A DNA stretch of 64,000 nt from contig CM074190.1 in NCBI GenBank assembly GCA_037179385.1, positions 7,268,284 to 7,332,283 on the forward strand, read 5' to 3'. Below the pieces are notes generated by a model. The model had not been told where the DNA came from. It made no database searches and worked only from the letters and a program-made list of their open reading frames with translations. This stretch comes from Holothuria scabra (taxonomy: Eukaryota; Echinodermata; Holothuroidea; Aspidochirotida; Holothuriidae). The translations under genes were made by a program, and so were the position numbers. Positions 47,879-59,867 of this stretch are shown here, piece by piece (position 1 is the first letter of the stretch; each line of letters starts with the position of its first letter).

Positions 47879-48409
47879 CTAAATGTAAAGAATACAAAAG
47901 AAATGGTAATTGATTATCGGAAGTCAAATAATGTCCCAAGTGTTTTCACTTTAAATGGAAGTACGGTTGAGAGGGTGGACACTTATAAATATCTTGGAGT
48001 GGTTATTGACAATTAACTTTCCTGGCATGAACACGTAAAAGCTTTATCGAAAAAACTAAGCTCTAGAATGTATTGTATGCGTATTGTGAAGAAGTTTAAT
48101 GTTAATAAAAATATCCTTGCCATGTTTTATAATTCAGTTATTTGGTGGGGTTTGGGAATATAACGTTTTATCGTGGGGTGGGAATATACGCATTGGAGAC
48201 AAATATGCAATCTACACCATTATTAAGCAGGCAAGTCGTATCATACGTGAAGTTCAGCCATCTCTGACTATACGAATAATCACCGTCGTTTGGGTACGAA
48301 CCTGATGAAGATTATGCAAGATAATGATCACCCACTTAGTGTTGTTTTACATAATGAGGTTTTTCCTAGAAGTGACAGAATGAGATTGCCCTACTCCAGT
48401 ACTAATTGA
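47879..48409 (+). pseudogene. LINE reverse transcriptase, C-terminal end (broken)
   Basis: In the first part the frame reads LNVKNTKEMVIDYRKSNN, then a TYKYLGVVIDN segment followed at once by a stop, then LSWHEHVKALSKKLSSRMY. After a frameshift near 48145 it continues with SWGGNIRIGD and IIKQASRIIREVQPSL. A third frame segment, HRRLGTNLMKIMQ through RMRLPYSSTN, ends at a natural stop at 48407-48409. KTKEMVIDFR, KYLGVxID and the SWGG-like block are hallmarks of the region after the catalytic palm in non-LTR retrotransposon reverse transcriptases (CR1/L2/Jockey-like; I cannot fix the clade). Catalytic motifs and endonuclease are absent because the copy is 5'-truncated. The stop and frameshift show it is dead. 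Confidence 0.85.
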
Positions 48410-48685
48410 CAACCCCCCACCCCTCTTTTATACCACAATGTATCAAATTCCACAATCATACTTTCAAACGCTAACTCTTGCCTTCTTGGTTCCTATTGTC
48501 TTATACTTTTACCTCTCATATTTTACGTCTTAGACTTTCTCTTAGTTTTTCTCTTTCACTGTTTAAGTGTTGTTTGTGTGTATATATTTTTTGTAGTTTC
48601 ACTTGTTTTTATTGTTTTTTCTGTTTTATGCGAGTATTCAGTTACCGTTGTGGGGTTTAATAAAGCAAATCTTATCTTTTCTAGA
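48410..48685 (+). mobile_element. 3' UTR of the LINE relic
   Basis: Pyrimidine-rich sequence running from the stop codon to gggtttaataaagcaaatct then tatctttt. An AATAAA signal at about 48659-48664 and a short terminal word rather than a long poly-A tail are common for LINE 3' ends of the CR1/L2 kind. The outer boundary is uncertain by 10-20 bp and no target duplication was found. Confidence 0.55.
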
Positions 48686-49309
48686 AAACCATTACATTGA
48701 AGAGCATATCATATCATATATCAGTAACTTAAGGAGAGTGGGGTATCTCTAGTTGAAAAATAAAGTCTCGGAAAAGTTATTACCGGTTAATCTAACTCCT
48801 AGATGACCAAACTTGGGGGTTGGGGGTTGGGGGAAAGGACATCATCTGAGGGGAACCCCCCGTAACACCACGCCACTACCTTAAGTCCCTTAAAAAGTGA
48901 AAACGTAAAGAAGTTCTGAGAGTTACTATTAAAGCCGGTATCACTTTGAAATCTTTGGTCCCTCTAAAGGTTTTGCAATGATTCCATTGTTTTCCCATGT
49001 GGGAATACAAAAAGTCCGTGGCCGGCCAGACTTAGACCGATCGGTTAATAATGGTTAAATCGGTTGTCGTTTCATGCCCCACGTTGCGTTGATACAAATA
49101 TGAATAGTTATGATATTATGTTGAATAAGATATTACGTTACAAGTACATTAACGCACTTTGTTGATTACAAGTAAACTATTTAACTTTAACTACTGAATT
49201 TTCTCGTAAGTGAATATCAAATTGATTTTGGTTAAGAGTAAGTATCTAAAGAGTACTATTCAGTGATAAATAATGCACTATTATTGATGTAGGTCAGAAA
49301 TGATGTACG
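48686..49309. other. No gene seen; possible hAT-like right end
   Basis: At 48817-48838 three tandem ttgggggttggg words occur. The sequence ccccccgtaacaccacgcca plus ctac near 48856-48880 is, in reverse complement, a gtagtggcgtgg tip like hAT ends. No left partner was found. Confidence 0.35.
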
Positions 49310-49612
49310 CAGTGGTCGCTTTAGATAGTCAAAACTGGGGCAAAGGGAAAATTTGGGGGGAAAAAGTTCGCACTCAAAACTGAACCGAACGCGAAGCGCG
49401 CTCTCTTAAGGGTGGGGTCCAGGGACAAAGCCGCCGAACGCCCCGGGACAAACCTCATATCCCTGGGTGAAAATTGCGTCTCAAAAGCGGTGTATTATTT
49501 ACTCTTTCGATTGACCCAACTCCTAACTGCACTGGGAGAACTGTAGGGAAGTAAGGAAAAGTCTGAGGGGTCTAGTTCACCCTCATGCACCTTCCCTTTA
49601 GCGCAATCACTG
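49310..49612 (+). mobile_element. Non-autonomous hAT-type MITE (303 bp)
   Basis: The left end is cagtggtcgcttta and the reverse complement of the right end is cagtgattgcgcta. The flanking 8-mers gatgtacg (49302-49309) and gacatacg (49613-49620) match at 6 of 8 with both differences transitions, supporting the hAT 8-bp target duplication. The interior (gaacgcgaagcgcgctctct, then aaagccgccgaacgcccc) resembles 28574-28890, so the two probably belong to one family. No transposase. Confidence 0.75.
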
Positions 49613-49620
49613 GACATACG

Positions 49621-50717
49621 TGAATTTTAAGAGTGTTTCACACATGTCCCTGTGGCAACTGCTAATTTTCCTTTTAATTAGCTTTTAAATCTACAGCTCC
49701 CGTCTTTCTTCTATTTACTGTTTATTCAATCCAGCTTTACCAATTTGTGGCAGCTGTAAGAATCATTTTGGCGGTACCATCTGAAGTTTGTTTTCCCGAT
49801 GATGTTGCCAATTCTTTGATCCTCTGTTATCTTTAACTACGCCTGGTTAGAGAAAATCAATGTTTACAACACAAAACGTTTTTCCATTTTTGCCACAGTA
49901 AATCAGTGCTTTCAATACACTTTACTGGAGAGAGTACTTTCAGTACAGCCTAATGCATTGAATTTATGATGTCAAATCTACAGCGTTGACCTTCTGAGCA
50001 AATATGAAATTATTGAAACATGTGTGAGTTAGAAGTATTTAATAAGAGAACTTCATAAATACCACCCTAAGAGGATGTCTCAAAATGAAGAAAACATGTG
50101 CTGGCGGTTTCGGCTTTGACAAGTGATCTAATCAAAGATAATTCGTGAATGATTAATTACAAGATTACCTACTTAATGTTCTTAACGGAAGGAAGTTTAT
50201 TTCATCGCCAGCTTCGGACTGACTTCTGCCATTACCATAGCGACAGCTTGCCGGAAATGTATCATAACGCTGTTTCCTTGTAACTTTTCACAGTGCATGA
50301 ATGACACTGCATCTTTACGTACAGGTATAAGCGTTGAGGGCCTAGTAACGTACATCCTTCATAAATCAATATTAACGTGTACATATCAGTCTATTTGGAA
50401 CTTGATACGGTGGTAATGCGAGTACCTGATTACAGTTTTCGAAAGAGCTTATTGAAAGCGCAGTAACGTAAGAGGAGTTTCAGTTTTAGCGCGCAATTGT
50501 AACTTAACACTCGGTTAAAAGATATTTAAAGACCTACCAGTATCGTCTGTTTATTTTATCGAGTAGGCTGTAAGTTACTTGTTCAGTGTCCGAATGAGAG
50601 TCAGGACGAGTGTGGATCAAATGGAGAATTATTTGGTTTGGGCAGGGTCAAACATCTCTTGAGTAGGTATTAATGTTATAGTGTTCTGTCAAGTCCTTCA
50701 TATCCAATCAGAGTCTT
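49621..50717. other. No gene or clear repeat seen
   Basis: A+T-rich unique-looking sequence; no open frame of note. Confidence 0.5.
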
Positions 50718-50882
50718 TGTTACGACCCGTTTTATAACTACTGACTAAACACTAGCAACTTGGTCCAAAATGATACAAATTTCTGACCAAAATGTAACAA
50801 AATAGTAAAACATTTTTGTCAATTTATTTTTTTAACATTTTGGACAAGCTTTAACATCATCAGTTGTTATAGGGTCGTAACA
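50718..50882. mobile_element. Foldback/TIR element (165 bp)
   Basis: The left end tgttacgacccgttttataa then ctactga is the inverse of the right end tcagttgttatagggtcgta plus aca. A second inverted pair, ggtccaaaatg and cattttggacaag, lies further inside. The TIR is imperfect over about 50 bp. No target duplication stands out and there is no coding capacity. Single copy here. Confidence 0.65.
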
Positions 50883-50954
50883 GGCCTTCCCTTGCATAGA
50901 GTTGGGATGTTCAACCTAACCTTGACCCAGCCTGGCAACTTTTTATAAAGTTTT

Positions 50955-51015
50955 ACCGGCTCTTAAGCAAAAAAGCCTTTCAGGGAAACCAAACATTTAC
51001 TCCAGGAGTTCTGGA
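50955..51015 (+). repeat. Dispersed repeat family 6, fragment
   Basis: Reads agcctttcagggaaaccaaa, then catttactccaggagttctg, matching the gaaaccaaacgattactcc..ggagttctg stretch at 38120-38160. Short and low in confidence. Confidence 0.35.
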
Positions 51016-51055
51016 GTGGTGACTACAGATTTTAGAGAGAGTAACTGAATCAAAC

Positions 51056-51323
51056 GGGTGCATCCCACGAGACCGAAAATTTATTTGAGAAAGGGTTCGC
51101 GAGATCGAAATGTGAAAGGGTTCGTGAGCCTGAGACCGAGAGGGTGCAGAGGTTCCGAAAATGCGAATTGACCCGCGAGCATGAAAATGAATGCGGAATA
51201 GGTCAGCCGGTTTTCATTGTCGGCCTCGCAAACCTTTTCTCATTTTTGGTCTCATCGACCTTAGTTTCTTTTCGGTCCTGCGGATCTTCGGTCTCGTGGA
51301 CCTTCGGTCTGTGGGGCGGTCCC
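51056..51323. mobile_element. TIR element rich in GAGACCGAA words (268 bp)
   Basis: The left end gggtgcatcccacgagaccg plus aaaat pairs with the right end, whose reverse complement is gggaccgccccacagaccga plus agg. On the minus strand the right part repeats gaccgaaggtccacga, gaccgaagatccgcag and gaccgaaaa, a 16-bp periodic block. The left part has looser gagaccgaaa, gagatcgaaa and gagaccgag words on the plus strand. A 108-codon frame across it (51144-51470) is G+C-richer but unrecognisable and probably spurious. Confidence 0.6.
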
Positions 51324-52037
51324 TTAGAAAAGCGGGCACTGAATAATAGTTGGGTTCATGCATTGTACTCTCTTGTCCGCAGGACCTCCATTGAGAGGTG
51401 CACTAGGCCAAGCACTCAAGAATGGGTGAAATTTACCAAAGAGAGTAAACCCAGTACCCACTCCTATTAAGGATAAAGCACTTACTCGAAATGGTCGGTG
51501 GTAGCTCAAAAACATGGAACAAAACAACATTTTATTACTGGAAGCACTGTTCTATTTGGAGGGGGTGGGGGAGTCTTATACTCTTCCAAGTACATCGGAA
51601 TACTTTTTCTAGATACAGGTTTTTTTCTTGTGAGAGAACACGGTGTAATTCTAACGTTAATGTATATAGAGGCTAAGAAGGCCCTTCTTACAGTTTTATA
51701 CTTCGCACGCGTTTACATTCCAAAGTACGCATGGAGTTGGGCAATGTTTCATTAGTGACCGAACCATAAATTTTCATTCCACACAGATACATCTAAATAA
51801 AGTATTTTATTTTTACCTCTCACATAGACCCGCCATAATTTAGAATCTTGAAGTTTTCTAAACTTGGCTCATTTCAAATTAATTATTACTTGATATTTTT
51901 TTATTGATATTGATGATGTAGAGATGTATGTCTTTTTAAAATGCCTGAGTCAAGATGGTACTGGTAGTAACATCCAAACGATACCTCGAAACTTGATGGA
52001 AGATTGTCATTTGCTCAACATCTGTGATGCCATCACT
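51324..52037. other. No gene seen
   Basis: Contains a short G-run near 51558-51570. Frames of 61-85 codons at 51491-51755 overlap in two registers and lack any recognisable motif. Confidence 0.4.
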
Positions 52038-52318
52038 GAGAGACCAAGTCCCACCCCACACATTGGATTCTCCTAGCCATCTTCCACAAAATGTCTAAAA
52101 CTCATCCTCATCCAAACACAATCTCAGTTCAATTATTGCTAAGGAGTGAGTATACAAGTCCCACTATGTAATCGGAACACGCTCACCACAGTGCATGCTT
52201 TGCAATGTGAACAACAGTACTCTGCATTTCTTGACTTTGCTGTCAATCAAAGTGTCAATTGAGGATCTCCGTAAAATACTACAATTATTGTAGTTAAAAT
52301 GATAATCGACGGCTTTAA
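52038..52318 (+). mobile_element. TTAA-bounded MITE, family 9, diverged copy (about 281 bp)
   Basis: Inner words agree with copy A: ccaccccacacattggattc, tcatcctcatccaaacacaa, caagtcccactatgtaatcg and tcaattgaggatctccgtaa. The right edge ends ggctttaa (TTAA 52315-52318). The left edge is too decayed to show TTAA. Confidence 0.7.
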
Positions 52319-55300
52319 AGATGTTATATTACCGTCTGACTTACCAAAATCAAACCCGGAGAGTACAACTACAGTCCAAGCACCAATATTACATTTTGTT
52401 CATTATGGGTGGCGATCCAGGACGGGACAGGGTGACATGTAATAACCCAATATTTGAGAAATACCCCGGTGACTATCACTTTCGAACAGTAATATTTTGA
52501 ATATGAGATAATGTCTCCCACCCAATGTTGAGAGAAAATAGCAGTCCTTAGTATTCAGTACTACTCACACTCGGTAAAGGAGCCGAAACGCCAGAATATG
52601 AAATACATAGGTACATACACGAGTTTGTCATATCGTGTCCTTTATAAAGCCCCTTTATTCATCTGCCGTTATTGAAAGAAAAACAAAACAAAACAAAATT
52701 ATAAGCCTTTTGAAGCGCAACCTATTACGAGCCTATTCAAGTCCAGGAATTAATTTATACTGTCTGCTTAAATTGTTAAAACACCAAATTACATGTTATT
52801 CATCTCCCAAGAAAGACATGAAATAATAAAAATACAGTAAACTGTTTTACAATGAAGAAACAATTTCATATTGCCGTGGGGCAACAAATCGTTTTGTTTC
52901 AAAACTAATCATCGCAAACCGTTGAGAATCGTCAAAAATGAATGTTTGAGGACTTTGTAATAGTCAAGCAGGGGCCCTATGTCATACTGAACTAATTACT
53001 ATTAGGAGTTAAATTCACAACTGCCACGTTATTGCGTAATCAAAACAGTCACAGCAGAGTATTTTAACCCCAAAAATGTAATTTTTTCATGTTTCTTTCA
53101 GAGACTACACTAGTTAGGCGTTGTGGGAATTCTCCCACATGGAACAGTAATATTGAGCATGGTTTGGAAAATGGAGATCGAGAGTGGGAATATTCATTAG
53201 CAAGGATATTTGAATGTCATTTACTTCGAATTTTTAACTGTCTGTCTGTTTATCTTTATAAGTGAAAGCATTGTGTGAGTTACCATTTTGTCTGTTCTTG
53301 TGATTACGAAAATATTAACGCGTCCATCACCAACCTATCTGCTCCAAACTGTTAATTTGCCCGTGCGTTTTTCGCGCGTTACTGAGCTGGATATGTTTTG
53401 ATCTGTTTCGTATCTGGAATCCCATTTGTTCTCTGTGAAATATGATTTCCCTGATAGTGACTAAACTGCAAAAACGTGATTAGAAATTAAACGCATTTTG
53501 CTCCCACTTTGGAACATGTACAATGCTCAACACCTATGTTCAATTCCTAAACAGGATGTGTTTAAGTCGTGCACACTATGTGTTTAATACATATAGTGTT
53601 TAGAGAAAAAAGTGGTTCCAAAGAAAGGGCAACAGTGTCTGGAAAAGTGTTTCATTTCTGTTTTACAGTACATATCAGTCTGGGGGTTTCCTTATACCAA
53701 CACAAATCATCTGGACTGAAGTTCACGAAGCGATTGTGACAAATGGATGGCCCACAGTACATCATTTACTCCTCCTTACAGGTACGCCCTGACTAAGATG
53801 ATAACACTCAGCTTAAGTATACCATTAAGTCCCCTGTTCCTGGAATGCCGGATGGTGAATGGTGATATGGATGTCCCACAATGCACTAGTGAAGCTGTAA
53901 TTAGTTGGAAATCTTTCAGCTAAATTTTCAGGCAAGTTGTGACGGCTGCCTCTTCATATGATTACACTAATCCAATTGAAGTACTGTACCATAAAAGGAA
54001 TAAAGCACTTTATAACCTGACTGCAGAAATAATACAGTTGTCCGGCGGCCATTACAAAGTTAAATCCAAAATGCAATTTCTATTTATGTCCTTCTATATG
54101 GCATTTATATGCTTTTGGACCTGTAAATAATCGCGTTGGCGCTAGCGATGCGAAAAACGCTCATGGTCAGCGAGTGATGAAGGGCAATACGAAACTTAGA
54201 TATGAGTTTCGTTATAAATGGCAACGCTCACTTTCATGGTGTATTGAATAGTTATGGACTCGTATTTCCTGCAGATTTCAACGACAAAACACATCTAAGT
54301 CGATTACAATCAGTTTCTTCAATAAACTCGCCAAACAAGGAGACGCTGTAGACCTATATTACCTGTAAGAATACCATTAAATTTACGGCCCCAGATGCCG
54401 CAAACCATCGCCGCCGTTATACAGACATCTAGAAGTGATCGCGAGGCATGGGTTATTCCCCACAGGTGATAACGAGTGTCCCCACACTACCACAAAACTT
54501 TAAACATAACTAAAACGTGCGGAGACTAAGGTTTTTAAAGCTTCCTTAGTGTTTTGAGGATAATAATAATGTTAGTCAGTTCACCCTTGGGACACGCAAA
54601 AAACAGCAAGCATAAATTTCTGTGGGCCAATAACCCATAAGAGTGAAGCTATTTGAGGAACCTTCCTCAAAATATCAAGGGGTCGGGATAAGGGTACACC
54701 ATAACACCGACTTGAAAAAATTAATGGCAAAAATTAAATGAGAGGGGATCAACATAAACTTTTATACTCTTTGAAGGCAATTTTACAGGAATTCCAAGAA
54801 CTTAACACGACTTTTTTCTCTATAGGGGGATAGAAACCCCTTATCCTTGAACCCTTTTTCCATGTCAATTCCCAAAATTCCTCCCATAACAAAGTGTCCT
54901 TGCTGCGCTCATGAAAGAAAAAAAAAACGACGAGAGACTTGTACTGAAGAGAGATGACCGCAGTAAGGAAGTCATACACAAAACTAAGTTAAGCACGAAA
55001 CGTTCAATGCAACCTTTGATTGACTGTAAAAGTGACTGTGAATCTTCGGGTTCATTTGATTTATGCAAGGAGTGCATAAACCTAACACAAATCTCATGGG
55101 GTTGGTGCACACGGGGTTGCACGTGTATTCCCTGGTCCTGACACTGGCTTAAAACTTACAGAAGAAAAATGCATGCATGCTGCAGAATGATTTACCTTCC
55201 TTGGTCAAGAATTAAGGGCTCCTCTTAAGGAAAATTACGTTATTGATAATTTTGTATGTGTTTTAAATATCTCTTACCCTCTTACACCAGTCTGCCAGTT

Positions 55301-56756
55301 GGGTAAAATGTTCGCTAACCGCTGGGTACGTATGTGGCAATATTCATACCGTGTTCGTATTTTCCAATATTTAGTCAACCAATTGATGGGTAACCCATCC
55401 TTAAATTCAACACTCTTGGCCAGGTTTTACCAAATTCCAATATCGTCACATACGTGACCATTGTTGGTGATTATCTTCTTATCTAACTGTTTTAAAGCCA
55501 ATTATGATCATTTAAGTAGTTGCCTTTATTGTTTCATTTCAAGTTCGTGTTGGTTTATGCTTCAATTTTTATTTTTGTTTCTTAACTTTTTCGTTGATGC
55601 CTTTAGCTTGTCAAGTTGATTACATGTTGCTTTTTTTTTTGTATTTTGTGATTATCTTCATATTTACGTTTGTATTATTTTTGTCTCACTTTGTGTAAAC
55701 AAGCCTATGTATGCATGCTTGCCGCGTTAGCCTCCTTAAGGGAAATTTGTTATACATGGATAAAAAATATGAACATAAATTTCGAAAACATGAGGGTGTT
55801 GTCTAAACGCCCACTCTCGGAATAATTTTTTATTAGTACAGTCTCGTGGCTTTTTACAGTCAATATCCGATTTACTTAGATCTATTATTGTAGACACCTC
55901 CGAATCCTAAGCTCGTTACACTTAACTCCTTACTGTAATTTAGAAGTGCCAGAATACATGTACTCGACTATTTAGAGAGATAAACAAGTTAATATGCTTC
56001 TTTTACAAACTGAAATTACAAACGCGACAATAGTGGAAAAGTTATACGCATGCGCATTGAATTGGAGAATACTTTAGTAATAAGTCTTTATGATATAGCT
56101 GAAGTGATCCTAACTTAGATTTGCCCAAGTATTGAATTGAATTGGTTTATTAAAAAAGGTTGGAATAAAATGGCTCATGAAGGCCTTAATTCGACTGGTG
56201 CTAAATAAGTGAGAGAGGGAGCAAGGAATTTAACTCGAAAATGCACTTTTTATAGTCGGTCAGTTCTTCAAATATTAAAAAACGAGTTCCTCGGTTAAAA
56301 ATGTCACAATGGAGGTAATTTTGAAAGTAATAAAAACAACCTAGGATTTTTAAACAGTACAGATCTATATTTAACCTGAATTTCAGAGGGTTGAAAGAGG
56401 ATGAAAATCGAGAAAAAAAAGTACATATACTTTAAAAGAAAAAAGCTCAAGTCGGGTTTTGACGTGACTAACACAGAAAGACAGATTGCTTGAAATATTT
56501 CTTTAAAGACAAAGGAGCGCGTGTACCGTTTCAATTGATTGAGTATGTAAATTATTTTAAACTCTTTGGAACTTTGTCTAAAATATTTCGAGCTATGAAA
56601 TCTAAAAACACGCCCATAGAAATTCCAGAAATAGGTTGAAATGCCACAGAAATTGTATAAATCTTTGAATAATTGCAGAAATATTCTCAAGGCAGGTTAA
56701 GGGATCAGAAGAAAAGTTAATGAAAATTACTTTAAAATAACGAATTTGATGTGTCT
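52319..56756. other. Longest stretch with no gene or clear repeat
   Basis: About 4.4 kb, A+T-rich. Small hairpins occur, for example cactatgtgtttaatacatatagtg near 53576-53600, beside a few CTAAAC-like words recalling family 5. The block 55560-55770 (T-rich, then gccgcgttagcctccttaag) could be an old LINE 3' end, but no reverse transcriptase is visible upstream. A 128-codon minus-strand frame (56304-56690) is the longest in the window; it is Phe/Tyr/Lys-rich and matches nothing I know. Confidence 0.45.
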
Positions 56757-56890
56757 AATTCCTAAACGTTTGGCTCTTAAACACGTTTAATTGCCACAAA
56801 TTTATTTTTTCAATCGCTAAACATGTTTAGAATATAAACGTTCTTTAAAGTTCGGTGAATATAAGTGTTGAATTGTAAACATTTTTGGAG
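56757..56890 (+). repeat. Dispersed repeat family 5, copy C (CTAAAC type)
   Basis: Reads acgtttaattgccacaaatt, then atcgctaaacatgtttagaa, tataaacgttctttaaagtt and tgaatataagtgttgaattg. Co-linear with the copies at 31925 and 11041. Confidence 0.6.
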
Positions 56891-57259
56891 GGGAAAGGCA
56901 ATGCCATTAAACTTTGGCAACCAAGCGGTTTTGAACTTGACCGGCCTGGTGTGTTTTTTCTAAGAGAAATGTATGTTTCCCAATCTGAGCTGGTCTTTCC
57001 TGAGAAATCAAATTCCATGTAAATTATTGGGTTAATTTGCCACCCGAAAGAAAGTTTAAATTTACAGTTCAAGGGCTTCTCCCACATTCGTGTATGAAAT
57101 GTAAATAGCATATTGTATAACTTTAAGTGAAAACATACTCTATGCGACTTAACGAAAATACAACTGTCATGTTAACGAATGACTGAAAAGATCATTTACA
57201 TTGTTCTGCTCAGACCCTTGCCTACATCACAGGTTGTACATAATAGTTCAGTAATATCC

Positions 57260-57567
57260 TTAAAGGGCCAATCCTCTCACCTTAAACGACACTTCTTGTA
57301 TGGGGTAACAGAAACTCTCAATTGGTTCAGCTTTATAGATTGACTGCTAATTCAAACAATGCAGATTACCAACACTTTTATTACACAGCAAGAACTGTAC
57401 TGACAGTGTTTTGATTACACACTTTGAGCTTTTTATACTCACTCTGAAGCAATATAAGCTGAGATTGTGTCTGGATGAGGATGAATTTCAGGCAATTGTG
57501 GGAGGGACTTAAGTAAGAAGGTTAGGAGAGTTGGTACTGTTTGTGGTGAGAGAACTGGGCCTTTAGC
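57260..57567 (-). mobile_element. TTAA-bounded MITE, family 9, copy C (308 bp)
   Basis: Inverted relative to copy A. The left edge is ttaaagggccaatcctctca and the reverse complement of the right edge is ctaaaggcccagttctctca, so the TIRs are well kept and one TTAA has mutated to TTAG. Inner words gaaactctcaattggttcag and ctgagattgtgtctggatga are the reverse complements of those in copy A. Its length is almost the same as copies A (302) and B (309). Confidence 0.85.
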
Positions 57568-59185
57568 GGTTGTGAAAGCTGAGGAGCTGAAAAAACATTG
57601 TCTACTCCGCAAGGTTCTCAGACGCGAACTCGCCGGGTTAGGGGACCGCTCACCATAAGCATGTTAAGGGTATCCTTTATGTTTTTCTTTCACAGTATAA
57701 TATCTCCAGCATTCCCGAGTTTATAGACTTATAGATGAAATTTGCAATGTCGGAGTAGAGCTATTTCCAGTGATTTGGCAGACATTTTTGGTCAACTTTT
57801 GCTTGTATGCTTCGCTCTTAATCTGGTAGCGGAATACTTTACGATACGCTGTCAACAGACTTCCTTAACCAACCCCCTGGCCTCAGCGCATTATTATACT
57901 AAAGTATTACAAATGCATCAATTAGATCAAACACATTTATGAACAATATGTCCTTCACATGAAAAAAGGCTCAGTGAGGTCGAAATAAGTCGAAGGTTAG
58001 CCATTTTACTATGCTAAATTGATTACACTCAAAAATTTTCCATACCTCACTTACTCTGTTGTGTAAGTGGGGGACGGTTACCATGTTGCTACCCCGTCGT
58101 TCACAACATAGCAATGCAAGGATATTGGAAATGCACGGATGTAGAAATCGTTTGTGACATAAAATGTGTCTTTGAGCAAACTACTTCAGCGTGAACGAAG
58201 AAAAACCTAATGCTTACATCCGAATTATGCATTAGCTAGTAGAGTACATAAAATTCGTCCCAACATCGTTGTGGAGTAGAGTCAATTGAGCTTCATGTAA
58301 AGCTCTAAATTGTCGTTCAATGAATGATAGCTCACGGCCCAAATTTGGTTAAGCTGCAAGGACGGATGGTCTTACTAATCCACGTTGTGTTCTCACTTTC
58401 CTAGAATTCCAAGGGCGCTTTGCTCATTTACAGAAAAGACTTGTTTTCAATCAATTTGCAACCAACAGGTTTCTTTACGAAAAATGGGATGGCAAGAAAA
58501 CTATGTTCGGTGTTATTTTATCTATGGAAGCAGTTGGTAAAGAAAAATAGTATTTAAAATTGGGTTCCCAGGTAAATTAGCCTTGGTCGTGGGTACCATG
58601 TCTACCGGAGAGACAAACATACACACAGACCACAAGGGAATGAACTTCCGCCTATCACTGTAGTTTGAACCCATGCGTACAATTTTAAACTTTTTGAAAG
58701 AAAATCATTTTCATGTTAGACAGCAATCCCGAAGGAAACTGTCATCTGCTCAAATGGAATACGCTCTTATTAAGCTTCGATTTTTTTTTTTTCATTTTAA
58801 TTGCATTTTCAAATCACTACACACACCATTATATATCGTCTGGTAAAAATAGATTTTTCTTGCACTAAAATATGCTTTTACTTGATCAAGTGAGAGATAT
58901 CAAATGATATGTTCAAAAACCTAAAGCTCCAGTATCCGCAGGGTCCAATTCATACCCACGAAAAATGTTCAATCGTTTTTTCTGACAGAAAAATTGAACA
59001 GAGATGTAAAAACTTGAGAATTCAAACCGAATGTCACCAAAGCATGAAGCTGAGAGACGATAATCTGGGAGCAAACTCAAATAAGTTAAAAATAGGCAGC
59101 TTAGCTCCATGCATAAGGTACTTCTGGAAATTTTATGGTGTACTGGTTGCAATTTAAACTTCAAAATGTGTTAATTAGGATACTC
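57568..59185. other. No gene seen
   Basis: A+T-rich sequence with frames up to 83 codons (58909-59164, overlapping on both strands), none recognisable. T-run near 58781-58791. Confidence 0.45.
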
Positions 59186-59189
59186 GTCT

Positions 59190-59345
59190 GTTCGTTCGTT
59201 CTTTCTTTCGTTCGTTCGTTCATTCGTTTATTCATTCATTCATCCTTCTATTCATTCATTCATTCATTCGTTCATTCTTACTTTCTTTTCTTTCTTTCCG
59301 ATTTTATTTCTTCCTTTGATTATTTTTTGTTTCTTTCTTTCTTTT
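59190..59345 (+). repeat. TTCR tetranucleotide microsatellite (ttcg/ttca/ttct)
   Basis: About 155 bp made mainly of ttcg, ttca and ttct units in runs, grading into tttctttc at the end. It produces a Ser/Phe-rich 80-codon frame that should be ignored. Confidence 0.9.
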
Positions 59346-59867
59346 TTCATATATTTTCCGTCAGACAAAAGCTCTAAATGTTGGTTTTTTTGTTTAATTT
59401 TTTTAAGAGGTTCAATTATTATCATGGAATTTAATTTTTTGGATTACATTACAAACGCTCAACGTGTTCAATGAATGGTGATCCGTTTCAGAAACAAATT
59501 ATTAAGGTTTCTAACGTTGCATTTCTAAACACACAAAACTATGATGTCTACATGCAGCGTTAAACTTACCTGCTTGTTGAGATAAGTTTTTTTTTTTTTT
59601 TTAAGAAAGATTAACCTAACCAAAAATAAACTAAAATGTTTAGTTTTGGAAAAATTTCAAAGGTTCAGACACCTTAAACTGTTAGATGAAATATTTGAAA
59701 TTGGTAACTTCATATTCATATTACAAATCTTTAAAAAATATTTTGGTTTGAAGGTACAGATGGAAAACCTTATTTTAAGTAAAGCTGAGGTTATGCATGT
59801 ACGTTCACTTTTAGTTATGACAAGTTCTGTGTTTGCCATTTAAATGGAGCTAAGATAAAGTTTGGTT

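Noticed and set aside
51144..51470. 108-codon frame, plus strand
   Set aside because: It starts inside the GAGACCGAA-rich TIR element and shows no family resemblance; the higher G+C of the repeat explains the open frame.
55560..55770. T-rich block resembling a LINE 3' UTR
   Set aside because: No reverse transcriptase remnant upstream and no terminal signal that I could defend; noted only in the description of the stretch.
56304..56690. Longest open frame in the window (128 codons, minus strand)
   Set aside because: The peptide is rich in Phe, Tyr, Lys and Ser with no recognisable motif, no exon partner and no signal of codon structure. A frame of this length is expected by chance in 64 kb.
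59190..59377. 80-codon Ser/Phe/His-rich frame
   Set aside because: It is the translation of the TTCR tetranucleotide tract.
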